From the NCBI GenBank assembly GCA_026874595.1, contig CM049306.1:21137019-21201018 (forward strand): 64,000 bases of DNA, in the 5' to 3' direction. The notes under the pieces were generated by a model that did not search any database, was not told the origin of the DNA, and saw only the letters and a program-made list of their open reading frames with translations. Source of the stretch: Sipunculus nudus (lineage: Eukaryota; Annelida; Sipuncula; Golfingiida; Sipunculidae). A program made the position numbers and the translations under genes. Below are positions 11,703 through 23,204 of the stretch, piece by piece; position 1 is the stretch's first letter, and every line of letters begins with the position of its first letter.

Positions 11703-12472
11703 CTCCCTTTCAAATGCTTCCTTCTATTTTGACACACGGGACTACTTGTATTTCTTCTGTCCCTTAAAAAATTATAAAAAAAAAATTGATCATGAAAGTC
11801 TCATCATTGTATATTTTTCCCTTTAATTTGATGATAAAGAACAGTATCACTTTTATTGTATTATTTTATTTGAGCATGCACCTGAGCATTATGATATGGA
11901 TAATTTTAATCTCAGTTTAATGACTTACCACATAATAAAAATTATTGACAATTTTCGCATAAAAGGAATTATTACGCCTTCTTTTTTTTAAACCTTGGCA
12001 TAGAATCGAGTAAAATTGAACCACTTCATAATTTAAAACTTTTAATTTAACAGAGCGATAAACTGTTTAAACATTGAAAAATACATGTAGCTTGAAATTA
12101 GTTCTTTCGTATGGATTTGGTCTTGTATATGTTGCCTGGTATATCAGTGACAGAGCTGTATATTCTTCCGGTCCCAGCCCCTGTTTTCCTTAATTTCCTG
12201 TAACAGTCGACATACATAGGCCTACTTGATAAATTATTCCGGACCTAAATCATTATTGAGATATGCAGTTTATACTTCCCGGAGTGTACAGTACGTAGCT
12301 ATTCAGAAATTATTAAGAAATTTCAGCTTTTTACGTCACCGGCTACGCCTTTCATGAGCGATAAGGTACAGGTTAACCGGTTCAAACTGGTAATAACATG
12401 TAGAAAGGGCTTAAGTATTCCCATATATCCGATATCATAAGGGGACAAAGCACACAAGAGCTCGAGGAATAG

Positions 12473-12475
<3 letters not shown>
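11701..12475. other. No gene recognised
   Basis: Non-coding AT-rich sequence. No exon-like frame or bounded repeat noticed. Confidence 0.55.
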
Positions 12476-12536
<61 letters not shown>

Positions 12537-12537
12537 A
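12476..12537. repeat. (TA)n(TG)n compound microsatellite
   Basis: About 52 bp of TA followed by a short GTGTGTG run. Confidence 0.97.
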
Positions 12538-12990
12538 TTATGTTATATGGTGTTACAGTTATCTTTTTAATCTATTTATCTAGTATATTAGCAAGACAGT
12601 ATACGGGGTATGTACGCCGTTCGCCTTATTTTTCAAAAGGAAAATTAACAGTATTATCTTTTCTATAAATAGAAATAACTTAAATCCTCGAATAGAATTG
12701 ACAATTAGGAAATTTGCAAGAAGTTTTTAAATGCCTTTAATAGTCATTTTTCAGTCAAGCTATAAATAACCGTGGAAAATATTAAACATCCTAATTTGAT
12801 CGATAGGGCCGATTTGAGCCGAGACACTTGTTATGCCGAAAACTGCACTGCAGGGGCCACCCATATTATCACAAAAATATCGCTGTACATGGCTGATAAT
12901 CTTCAAAATATGTTATGAGTGCAGAACTCAAGAAAAAGTGAATGTAAAATTTTAAATATGCTGAGTTAACAGAATATTTTTCGAACATAG
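12538..12990. other. No gene recognised
   Basis: Non-coding. Nothing supported. Confidence 0.5.
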
Positions 12991-12992
12991 GT

Positions 12993-13109
12993 GGTGTTGT
13001 TAAAAACAAAATTGCGTTTGTTTTTGGTGTATTTTTTCTCTTTACCATGGTAGGTGTTGTTAGAAACAAAATTGCGTTTGTTTTAGGTGTATTTTTTCTC
13101 TTTACCTAC

Positions 13110-13110
<1 letters not shown>
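12993..13110. repeat. 60-bp tandem duplication
   Basis: Two copies with a period of exactly 60 bp. GGTGTTGTTAAAAACAAAAT at about 12993 recurs as GGTGTTGTTAGAAACAAAAT at about 13053, and both continue into GCGTTTGTTTT(T/A)GGTGT and TTTTCTCTTTACC. The few differences indicate a fairly recent duplication directly beside the foldback element. Confidence 0.9.

Positions 13111-13111
<1 letters not shown>

Positions 13112-13172
<61 letters not shown>
13112..13172. repeat. (TA)n(TG)n(TA)n compound microsatellite
   Basis: TA run, then TG run (about 13139-13162), then a short TA run ending immediately before the palindromic element. The mirror-image order (AC)n(AT)n follows that element at 14126-14172. 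Confidence 0.95.
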
Positions 13173-13207
13173 GTCAACGCCCAGATCCCGATCTGGACCA
13201 ATCGACG

Positions 13208-13346
13208 ATTGGTCCAGACCAGATCCCGATCAGGATTTGGTCCGGCCTAAACCCCGATCGGGATGTGGTCCAGCCCTTGTCCAGACCAGATCCCGATCGG
13301 GGTTAAGGCCGGACCAAATCCTGATCGGGATCTGGTCTGGACCAAT
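13208..13346. repeat. Near-perfect palindrome (66-bp arms, 7-bp loop)
   Basis: The arms 13208-13273 and 13281-13346 are reverse complements with four or so mismatches. The loop is CCCTTGT. Each arm holds two CCCGATC(G/A)GG-type palindromes, so the hairpin is itself made of hairpins. Confidence 0.9.
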
Positions 13347-14034
13347 TCCTGATTGAGATTCCAAGGCAGACTAGAGCATGCAGGCTTTTGGCTAAATATT
13401 ATATTCAATAAGGTTAAGACATGAAAATAATAAACCAAGTTGAGTAAAAAATGTAATTTTTATATATATTAAAATTTGTAATAAAAAGATGAATATATAC
13501 ATATATTTAGTTGAAAATGTTGATAAGAGAAGTTATAAATTGTTGGTTTTCATTAAATCAGGACTTTTCATTTGAATGTAAGCTGTTAATGAGTTGATAC
13601 AAGTTAAAAATATCCATATTTGAAAACTGGGGACTGAAAACTTCATATGATACTTAACTTCTCATATATGTCATCCATCTAACAATTTATTCTACCTACA
13701 AAACGCATCAAATATATACACTTATTTACACAGTGAGTCAGCTTAAACTAGTTCAATTGTTATATAAAAATTGAATAAACAATCTGATGAAAATACTGGA
13801 AATAATAATTCAACTTGAAAAATAATACAAGGACTTGAAAAATAATTACAATAAATATTATTACTCAATCAATTCAAACTTAAATATAAATTAAGTTATT
13901 AAGATAGAATAATTAACACTGACTAAAAACTAAATTAAAATTTGTCATTAATTATTAAGTTATAATTTAAGACATCTTGTCAGGGACATAGGCATGCTCT
14001 GAATCTAAGTCTGGGCTGTCCTGAACCGATTGGG

Positions 14035-14124
14035 GATTGGTCCAGACCAGATCCCGATCGGGATTTGGTCCGGCCTAAACCCCGATCGGGATTTGGTCTG
14101 GACCAGATCGGGATCTGGGCCTTG

Positions 14125-14125
<1 letters not shown>
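14035..14125. repeat. Second copy of the CCCGATCGGG palindrome unit
   Basis: It matches the 13208-13273 arm closely in the same orientation, then continues to the right terminus ending GGGCCTTGAC. A 13-bp direct repeat, CAGGGACATAGGC, flanks the segment at 13981-13993 and 14200-14212. Confidence 0.85.

Positions 14126-14172
<47 letters not shown>
14126..14172. repeat. (AC)n(AT)n compound microsatellite
   Basis: ACACACACAC followed by about 34 bp of AT. Its order mirrors the microsatellite on the other side of the foldback element. Confidence 0.95.
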
Positions 14173-14173
<1 letters not shown>

Positions 14174-14212
14174 ATTGTCTATACGCTATCATTTTCTCCC
14201 AGGGACATAGGC

Positions 14213-15868
14213 CTTTAGCATTCTTGTAATTGTTTTAAAAAAAACTCTCTGTTTATAATTCATAATAAAAATGGGAAGAAAATTAAATATCGGAATGGTA
14301 ACATAATCTTTTGTTTACGATTTTATAGGAATAATATATGATTGAAAGTAAACATTTATTCCTTTTAATTTTCTTAGAGTATTTCACATAAATCAATAGA
14401 ACAAGAAGATTAACATGAAAAGAGTCGGTTATTTTTGGTGCATAATCGTGACATGATTCTTTTTAAGAAATTGGTTTTCCTCGTTTTAATCATAGTTGGA
14501 CCTTGAAAAATGATTATATATTCAGCACTTTTTTCAAACTGATGCAAAGAGCTACTGTATAAAAGATTCCCACGAAGGAAAATGCTCCCATTTGAGCAGG
14601 ATTACGAATTGTATTAAATGAATACTGCGCTTAAATAACAGCATACTGGATGAAGTAGGTGGCGCCATCTTTCAGTCAACCTTTGAATAGCGCACGTGTT
14701 AATTTGATGTATGATGGAGGCGGCCCTTCTCGGGGGTCAAGGTCAGGTCATCACCTGGATCACTGCTCAGTGAGGGAGCTGTCATGTTGGAGTGGTTTGC
14801 TTGTTTAGCGGATTTGTAACGAACCATTGGATATAAGGGTAAGTGACACGCACGCTGCAATATTTCCATAAATTAACTCTGCATATTTCAGCACACAGAA
14901 CGGCAGGAAAATGGCGATAGAGCTTCCAGAATGGCCGCAGACGACGGTGTCCTAATTTCCAGACGACCAGCTGGAAATGGCATGGAGACTTAGTCAACGT
15001 CAAGAGTCATACAGGGAATAGCATATAAAATGAACGGATGGATCAAATGGATTTTAACCAACTGTGCTGTACGGATTACTGTACAGTCTTGCGTACTTTG
15101 ATGGTTTAGCCTTATTTCTGCTTGTATATACCTGTCTTTGCCGTTAAAACAGAATGCCTTATTGTAATATTGATGTTACTGTTGCCCACCTTGGCCCATT
15201 ATTAGCAGCATTGCCTGTGACAGGTCATAATGACAGCCAATAATGTGTCATAATTCACTCCACAGTGGAGAGTCTGTATTACGTCACATTTGTAATCTCA
15301 CAAACCCGAACTGCAGTGAAAGTGGCATGACACTATAGGGGATTCACAATCTGCCCCATCCCCTATGCCTATTGAGTATGGTCTTCGCTTAACTGTTACA
15401 CTAAACTTATAGTCTGGCAACAGGGAAAAATGGCCCTTCCTATGAAAAAAAGGGATGTGTTCCTTTTAGTTTTAGTTTTGTATTTTATTAACTGTGCACA
15501 CATTTAGTCAGTGTCATGCTACAGATCCTGTTGTTTGGATATCATTATTCAATAGGTTCATTCTATATTTTCAGATGATTTGATTTTTTACATTTTTTTG
15601 CTCAGGATAATAGTTCCCATCATTATACTGGTCAAATCAAAGCTCCTTGTCATAGGTAGGGTATTAAGCTTAAAATGCAGGCTGTTATGATTACCTCCCA
15701 TGTTCAGTTTGTAATATTCCAGTGATTTCATTCATATGTGAAAATAAATACATCTTTAAGTTTTTCATATTTAAATGATGTTATAAAAATAAAATTATGT
15801 TAATCCTGTTATGGAACTCCTGTGTTCAGAATAGCTTTTTAACTAATTTTAAAAAGTGTTAGGAAGTG
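14213..15868. other. No gene recognised
   Basis: Non-coding. An isolated GTAGGTGGCGCCATC word lies at about 14656-14670, echoing the palindromic repeats at 7.2 and 20.9 kb. The minus-strand frame at 14782-15003 has no recognisable domain. Confidence 0.5.
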
Positions 15869-15913
15869 TCTAGGCAGCCGACATTGTCGGCTCAGAGTGT
15901 CAGACCCCCCAGT

Positions 15914-16751
15914 GTCTACACTGTCGGCCGCCTAGACAGTCCACACTCAACCCACTGCGCAGCCGACAATCCTTTAACTGATAAGTGTCAGCTGGCATGG
16001 TGTGAGACATTCTAGACCTTGTAGTAATAGTTAGTAAAATGTTGCTGAATTAAAAACAGGTAACAGGGTTGGATTTTTAACTTGCAAAATGAAAACACCA
16101 AAATGCAGCATCACATTTCATGTAATATAAGTAAAGAAAATATGGTAAACAAATTAATTCTTATGCACTAGAATACACACACCTAGACTACATGTATTTC
16201 ATAAGCATGTATTTGCGTTTCATCGACTGACCAGGTCAAAAGATTAATGCAGTTTACACACTGTTTATTGTGTGTTTGTTTTGCACAAGACCCCTTTGAT
16301 GATCCATTGATGTTATTGTGGATATTTATTAGCATCATGGTTTGGCAATCAGTTACACAAATGATTTCATAGGTCTTTAGTGGTGAGAGAGCAGATTCTG
16401 AGTTCCTGGTGAATAGTGAGTGAGTAGTTACTGAATATATGTTAGTCTTGCAACTGTCCTCATAAGCCAGGGATTAATGAATGTAATAAAATAACACATT
16501 TGATGGTCTATCAGGGCTTCACATATGTAAAGGTTTGAAATCAAGGATAGTTAAAAGTGGACATTTTCTGAAAGCAAAAAATATAAATATATTTATGCTA
16601 TATGTATATTTTGTACAAGAAAAGTTCAAATAAAATGCTACTCGGGCTATGTCACACAACTAGGCAGCTGACACTGAATGAAATCAGTAAAAGCATTGTT
16701 GACTGCACAGTAGGTGGAGTATGGACTGTCTAGGCAGCCGACAGTGTAGAC
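15914..16751. mobile_element. Foldback element with long inverted ends
   Basis: The left end (from 15914, GTCTACACTGTCGGCCGCCT...) and right end (to 16751) are inverted repeats over roughly 90-100 bp with scattered substitutions. The shared order is GTCTACACTGTCGG, GCCTAGACAGTCCA, ACTGYGCAG, then GTGTCAGCTG. Just outside the left end (about 15869-15913) sits an extra GTCTAGGCAGCCGACA unit in opposite orientation. That unit forms a local palindrome, AGCCGACA-T-TGTCGGCT. The right end abuts (TA)n. The 650-bp core has no coding content. The length and architecture fit a foldback-type or long-TIR MITE. Confidence 0.75.
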
Positions 16752-16779
16752 ATATATATATATATAAACTAGAATGAAT

Positions 16780-17215
16780 AATTTCTAAGGCGGATATACA
16801 AAATATTACATAATCTGCCAGTTGTGTGATTTGTAGAACATTGCAGTCCTGACAATTAAAGTTTTTAGAAAGTAGAAAGACATGCATTTTACAGCTCTCA
16901 CTGTCTGGTTAGAACAACACTCTGAACAGTTTCCCTGCAATCATGGTATATGATATTTATAACGCAAGAATATGTTAGGTTATATTACTGTTATAATACC
17001 ATTTTGATAAGCTGGTTGCTGAAGTTGCAAAGTAAATTATGGTATTTATCATGTAATTTATTACCCAAATCTGTGTGATTATAGTCGATTTATATTCATC
17101 ATGTAAATTACTTAATTTATCACTTTTTATTCAGTCTCCAACAATAGGATACTAGCCAGAGGTAACATGGAAAAGCAGCAAAAGTAACCTTGGTCTTAAC
17201 AGGATTTTCCATTTT

Positions 17216-17216
<1 letters not shown>
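16780..17216. other. No gene recognised
   Basis: Non-coding AT-rich stretch. Nothing supported. Confidence 0.5.

Positions 17217-17265
<49 letters not shown>
17217..17265. repeat. (TA)n microsatellite with CATA lead-in
   Basis: ACATACATACA followed by about 40 bp of TA. Confidence 0.95.
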
Positions 17266-17269
<4 letters not shown>

Positions 17270-17654
17270 TGAAAAAAAAGAAGTATACAGAGCTACCTGG
17301 ATATGCAGTAATTATAAAACTATTAGGTATCAGTCACAACTGGCAAAGTGTTTCACATTGATGACAAAATTGCATGGTCTGGTGATAGTGATTCAGATGA
17401 GTGTGAGAAATCCAAAGATTCAGCTGTAAAAAAAGTTACTAGATTTTGCATTAAGTGATGGACCATACATTTTAACTGGTACTGGAATATGAAATACCTC
17501 AGTAGACATAAATATGTTAGTTATAATAATTGGTATGTTATTTTGAATTATCTGCAAATTTCCCACAGGCCCTGGAATCCTATAATTATAGATAGAGCCA
17601 CAGTAATAGTAATAAAGCATACTCTTTACACTAGTATTTTATATGATATATTTA

Positions 17655-17833
17655 CAGTAGAACCTGTTTGAAAGACCAACAGTCTAATATAGTAATAAGA
17701 CCTGTCTATTAAGACAGGTGGTGAACTGAAAGTGTTCACATTGGTTGTAACTCACCTGTCTAATAACACCGCCTGTGAATTAAGACCTCATTTGATCAGT
17801 CTCACTGGTGGGCTTATTACACAGATTTCACTG
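17655..17833. mobile_element. MITE family A, copy 1 (179 bp)
   Basis: It begins CAGTAGAACCTGT and ends ACACAGATTTCACTG, with TA on both outer flanks (17653-17654 and 17834-17835). Internal words such as AAGTGTTCACATTGG and GTCTATTA...ACAGGTGGT are shared with a second copy at 22733-22912. The CAGTNGAACCT terminus and TA duplication are typical of pogo/Tigger-type (Tc1/mariner superfamily) non-autonomous elements. Confidence 0.85.
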
Positions 17834-17835
17834 TA

Positions 17836-19913
17836 TATGATAGCCAATGGATTTGCTTTAAAAGTCAGCAGGATCGCCTGAGACACAGCTGGTCTCCTGC
17901 CTGCTCATTCAATCAGGGCTTGTCAGTAAAGTTCTGCTATGTACCTGTGTTTCTTCAGGCTTTTTGGGCAAATAACTAAGGGCACAGAATGGAAACTTTA
18001 AACCCATTGGGGAAATTTCAACTAACACTAGTGAACGAGGATGCTCTCAGTTGCCTTATCTCATTAGAGTACAGACTCCCGTATCGTTGAACAAAAACTT
18101 ACTATGGTGATCCAAATCATCTCCATAATTTTATGGATTGTCCCTCTGATGTGGTTACCCAGACAAAAAAATACTGCAAAATCTTTAATTGTTTACTTTT
18201 GGTTACGTTGTTGAGAGACAAACCAAGGGTGAATTAAACATAATGACTTCACCTTTTGATAGAATTGTATAATAAATGAAATGTAACTGAAATGAGAGAC
18301 TATCAGCTGACATACTTTTTATGTAGTCCTTTGGTTAATTTGTGGGTTTGTTTCACCATAAGAATGCCATAAAACTATTAAAAGTAGTGATAAAAGCAAG
18401 CAAAACAGACTGTTAAACAGCAAATCTAAAATTGACATGAAGAAATATACAGTATGTGGTGATATATTGTTTATACCACTTTTTTCATGTCAACATGGAA
18501 TTTATTTAGGAGTCTGTTAAACATTTGGAAGTCATTTCGCTTGTTTTGGTAACCTTGTTTGACATGTAGGTCAAGGTATTTCTCAGTCTGATGTCCCTCC
18601 ATTATATGCCAGTGTTATACTACCACACATGAATGCACACCCAGGCAAGGGCCTGTTAGCTGTAACTAGACGCTTCACATAGTGGTAACATTAGAGGTAA
18701 CATTAGAGTTGCATCGTTGCATCTAACTTTTACATTACAAGTCATCAAGACCATTAAATTTGTGCTGGTTATCTGTGTACTCCCTTGTTTTTACCAGTAT
18801 TATTAATGGGTGCATTGTCCCACAATGCAGCAGCAGCATTAAGGCCCGTTGTGGCATCAAGAAACAGTATTACTCACTCCTGTATAGGATCGTGCTCCCA
18901 TAAAATGGCTTCCTGGTGAGCAGGTTTACGCAAGGTTTGTTAAATATCATATGGTATAGAATAATGTATTGACCTTTGTGCACCGATTTAATCAGTCTGT
19001 ATGGTAGTTTATACAGCAGGCCAGACAGGACTTGATACAAAACCTCATTGTGACAACACAAACGGCAGCTGTGTCCAATATCAGCTGACACAGGTCAGAT
19101 GTCAGCCAGGTAGGCAAACTGGTCTTGAAATACTGTATCCTGTTTCCTGTATTATTAATTAGCTATTGATTTTAAAATTGTAGTTTGTACTCCATGAAGT
19201 TTTTAAACATGGAGATTGCACTGATAACTATCTGTCAATGAGATGTTGTGATCTGGAATTAAAATGTTCTGAGAATATGGGGAGGTTCAAAAAGTTTGTT
19301 GGCTGCCAAGTTCTAAGAGTTCATCTGTGTTGGCAGGTACCAATTTGCCAGGTGTGCCATACCCAGCCTGTAACAGGATTTGAATATTGTGACTTCAGTT
19401 TTATGGTTTCATTTCTGATTGATAAGCTGTCATGAATTATTCTAGATTTTTTTCATGGTTATTTTTAAAATTTTTTTTTGATAATTTTGTGAATGAATGC
19501 AAAAAAAAATATTATCTTTTTTTTGTTTGCATATGACATATTACTGTTTACAACCCTGAACAGCTTTACTAAGTAATTTTTCATCTTGATCCTGCATTTC
19601 TGTAGATATTGTGATACTTGTTCACACACTGTTGATTATTTCAGTGTCCTTATAATAAGGTGATGTGACATATAAATGTTCACACATCAACATCACTATT
19701 ATTGAACTGTCTTTTTTTTCCATTCTTATATTTGCTTTGCAAATAATCATGTGATATAAAGACAAGGACAGAGCATGAGATTCAAGGAATCCCACTGTGA
19801 CTGCTGTGGTACAGTCCCCTGAGCCATTCAGTAAATTGTGTTCGTGTGAACTCACATTTGGGTTGGCCTTCCTGTATATAGCAATGCCCCAGTGTTTTAA
19901 CCTTAGCACAGAT
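17836..19913. other. No gene recognised
   Basis: Non-coding. A short tandem pair, GGTAACATTAGAG, occurs at about 18685-18710. Open frames at 18870-19091 (minus) and 19238-19435 (plus) show no domain. Confidence 0.5.
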
Positions 19914-21689
19914 TTTTAGCTCAGCTGACTATAATTCATCTGAGCTATAGCGATCACTCTTTGTCCGTCGTCTATCCGGCCATAACAGGGCACAAATTGT
20001 TAACAGGGCACAAATAGTAACCATTGTACCTGGAATCTTCTTACTTTATTTCCAGAGAGGTTCATGTAAAAATCTCCTTGAAAATCTGGAATTAGGTCTC
20101 TTTTACCCATATTCTTCAATCTTTGGGGCTCCGAAGCACCCCCCCCCCCCCCCGATTAATGAAAAATTGTATACAGAAGCTCAAGTATCTGGACAACTAA
20201 TGCATTGATCAGCATGATTTTTTTGCATGGATATTGATCATAGAGTGTTTCATCAGTTTCTGGAATCTGGTGGTGCCACCTGTATTTTTTCGATTTTTTT
20301 CTCTATTTTTGAGACCTTAAAAGATGCAGTCATCTGGTAACAGGGCACAGATCGTAACTGCTGGACCTGGACTTTACATCCAGAGAGGACCAGGAAAAGT
20401 CTCCTTTGAAACCTGGAATTAGGTCTCTGATACCCATATTTTTTTTAAGCTATGGGGCTCTGAAGTACACCCCAGAATAATGAAAATTTGACACAAAAAC
20501 TCAAGTTTTTGAATAACTAATGCATTGATCACCATGATTCTTTGCATGGATATTTATCATGGAATGTTTCATAAGTTTTTGCAGACTGGTGGTGCCACCT
20601 GTATTTTTTCAAAGTTTCACAAATATTTTCTTTATTTTTGATACCTTTAAAGATGTGGTCATCTGTAAACAGGGCACAAATTGTAATGACTGGACCTAGA
20701 ATCTTGTATCTTGACATGCAGGAACGCTCATGGAAAAGTCTCCATGGAAACCTTAAATTAGGTCTTTGTCACCCACATCCCAGAGCTATTGGGCTCAGAA
20801 GTATCCCCCAGAATAACTAAAATTTTGATACAAAAGCTCTAGTATCTAAACAGCTAGTGTATTGATCAGCATGATTCTGTGCATGCATATGCATCATGGA
20901 GTGTTTCCTCAGTTCCTGCAGCCTGGTGGCGCCACCTGGGCTTTTAAACAATTTTAACACATTTTTTTACTCTATTTTTGAGACCTTCAAAGATTGGTCA
21001 TCTGTTAACAGGGCACAAATTGTAATGATTGGTTCTAGAATCTTCGTACATGACATCCAGGGAGGTCTGTGAAAAATATCCTTGGAAACTTGAAATTAGG
21101 TGCTGTTACCCATATTCTCTGAGCTGTGAGGCTTATAAACACCACCCAGGTTAATTAAAAATTTGATACCAAAGCAGGGCACAAATCATAAACAATGGAC
21201 CTGGAATCTTTTAACTTTAAATCCAGCGAGGTCCATGGAAAGTCTCCTTGGAAACGTGAAATTAGGTCTCTGTTACCCATATTTTCTGAGCTATGGGATT
21301 TATAAGCACCCCTCAGAATAATTGAAAATTTGATACCAAAGTAGGGCACAAATCATAACCATTTGGCTCAGAAACTTCTAACTTGACAAAGAGTTCCTCC
21401 AAAGTTCACCCCAGAAACCTGAAATCCGGTCACTGTGACCTATATTCTCAGAGTTTTGGGGTATGTTTGAGCACCCCAAAATTAATGCAAAATAAACACA
21501 AATTGCCAGATTCCTCAGGAAAGACTGGTTGGATTGTCATCAAATTTGTTGTGCTTATGGATCTTGATGAACTTAAGCTAAGATGCATGAACAATGATGC
21601 CACCTACATTATCTTAATTTGTTGCCTGCACAAGAACATATTGTCAACATGTCTGTTGGCTGAGCTTCATGATCCATGGGTCACTTGTT
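19914..21689 (+). mobile_element. AGCTCAG-type repeat element, copy 1
   Basis: The 5' end TTTTAGCTCAGCTGACTATA folds on itself: TAGCTCAGCTGA pairs with TTCATCTGAGCTA at 11 of 12 positions. It is followed by TTTGTCCGTCGTC. The 3' end (21658-21689) is GGCTGAGCTTCATGATCCAT then GGGTCACTTGTT. The body is a tandem array keyed on AACAGGGCACAAAT words at about 20338, 20664, 21002, 21171 and 21340, so units are about 330 bp and then half-units of 169 bp. Units carry TGGTGGTGCCACC or GGTGGCGCCACC palindromes at about 20268, 20587 and 20933. Matching ends occur at 28666-31272 and 38051-38086. No protein is visible, and the transposition class is unclear. Confidence 0.7.
20139..20153. repeat. Poly-C tract (15 bp)
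   Basis: A C run inside element copy 1. It replaces what other units show as a short CACCCC or TACACCCCAG segment, so it looks like an expansion within the repeat. Confidence 0.95.
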
Positions 21690-22490
21690 ATCATGTCAGG
21701 CTTATATGCTTATTGTAAGCATAGCTTTAAGGGAAAGCAAATCCTTTATGTAGTTTGTGAAGACACGAGAACAGCTGAGCATGATATTACTTGTAATGTA
21801 GATGTAATAAATAAATAAAATATAGGAAAAGGTTAAATATGTGGATTCAGGTTGACTTATATCACATAATGGATAGTTCTTACTCTCCAGAGACTTAAAA
21901 TATATAAAATTATCAGTGTAAAAGAGTTAGTAAAGTGATTGATTTGACATTTATTCATTCTTACCCCTTTGTACTGAATATGAATATACCACTATATCCA
22001 TGAAAAAAAAACCCAGAAAATAAATGCAGTTCCTCAGGTATGCATTAATTCCACTGGTTGGTATTATTGAAATGTGTTGGCCTGATCATTAGGAACAGTA
22101 TCATTATCTCAGTTTCTCTAGCATTTATTGTGATAGGTGAAGTCAAATATTGAATATGATATTGCCACCTTATCAATAGAGTGACAGTTGACTGATACCA
22201 GTGCAGTTAGTATGGGTCACTTTGTTCTGGGACGTATCAGTGCATGTGTATACAGTAACAGCCGCACTTCATGACACCTCAGTGTGTTTGCCACAGCTCT
22301 GTATCTTCCTGCTTTTGCAATTATCCAGGATACTCTTGTCATTCCTTACCTCCCACACCCTATCCTAGCATTGCTTTTTGTATTTTGCACAACTCCTGTT
22401 TCACGTCTGACTCCCACCTGATAGGTTCAGTCAGTCTATGTCTTTTTTTGTTGAGTTATTTGCAGTGTTGGATGTCCCAGGGTTGATTTT
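21690..22490. other. No gene recognised
   Basis: Non-coding. The open frame at 22271-22486 (plus) is short and shows no domain. Confidence 0.5.
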
Positions 22491-22504
22491 GGTCTCGAAG
22501 CCAG

Positions 22505-22668
22505 TGGAACCTGGCCTCCGGAACCAAGGACTTAGACTGTCTAAGACTTCCAGCCTCAGTGACTTGACACTAAGGCCCACTCAAGCCTTCCAGCCTTGGT
22601 AACTCGGAGCCAAAGCCCTCTCAAGCCTTCCAGCCTTGGTGACTAGGGGCTGAGCCTCACTGGAGGCT
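22505..22668. repeat. 40-bp minisatellite, about 3-4 diverged copies
   Basis: The key word (C/A)CTTCCAGCC recurs at 22545, 22585 and 22625, an exact 40-bp period. It is followed by TTGGTGACT-like and ACTCAAG/TCTCAAG words. A decayed copy precedes the first clear one. Confidence 0.9.
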
Positions 22669-22732
22669 GTGAACGTTTAACCAAAGTTTGTAGTACAAGT
22701 GGAATTCAGAATTGGAAATGAAATTTTTTATA

Positions 22733-22912
22733 CAGTAGAATCAGCCTGAAAGACCACCTGTTTAATAAGACCACTGTCTATTATTTAGGACAGGTGGTAA
22801 ACAGAAAGTGTTCACATTGGGTATAACTTACTGGTGTAATAAGACCACCTGTAAATTAAGGTCTACACATTTGATGAGTTCCACAGGTACTCTTATTACA
22901 CAGATTTCACTG
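22733..22912. mobile_element. MITE family A, copy 2 (180 bp)
   Basis: It begins CAGTAGAATCAGCCTGAAAG and ends ACACAGATTTCACTG. The 5' flank is TA; the 3' flank has drifted to TG. It aligns along its full length with copy 1 at 17655-17833. Confidence 0.85.
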
Positions 22913-23204
22913 TGTTTGTTGAATGTAAAGTCATTAATAATTTATTGTTTCAATTCAGACATTAAATCCTAAGGTTGCATGGCCTCTGACTTGGATTTTG
23001 GGGACTCGGATTTGGTCGTGGCCTTGAAGGGGGATGGCTTTGACTTCTCCGAGCAGGTTTATGATTTTCCTGCAAGACTGGATATTTGGTCTGTTCTTTG
23101 TCTGTTTCTCAGGAAGGTAATGATAAAGGTAGGGGTTAAACAGTTTATTGTCTGATATAAGTGATGATGTCAGTCTCATCTGACTTTCTACTTCATCTTC
23201 CCTG

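Larger units (their letters stand above)
13173..14125. mobile_element. Foldback element with hierarchical palindromic ends
   Basis: The left terminus (13173-13200, GTCAACGCCCAGATCCCGAT...) and right terminus (14098-14125) are inverted repeats at 26 of 28 positions. Both GC-rich ends are assembled from small palindromes such as CCCGATCGGG and GGTCCAGACC. The left end additionally contains a palindrome at 13208-13346, and the same unit recurs at 14035-14120. The core (about 13380-13975) is plain AT-rich DNA. GCATGC-containing words facing each other (about 13374-13380 and 13991-14000) extend the inverted symmetry inward. No protein is encoded; open frames here translate the palindromes (RSRSG-type). 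Alternatively, the two ends are separate insertions in opposite orientation (see findings). Confidence 0.6.

Noticed and set aside
13087-13438. Frames rich in Arg-Ser-Gly and Pro-Asp across the CCCGATCGGG element
   Set aside because: Translations of palindromic repeats on both strands; not genes.
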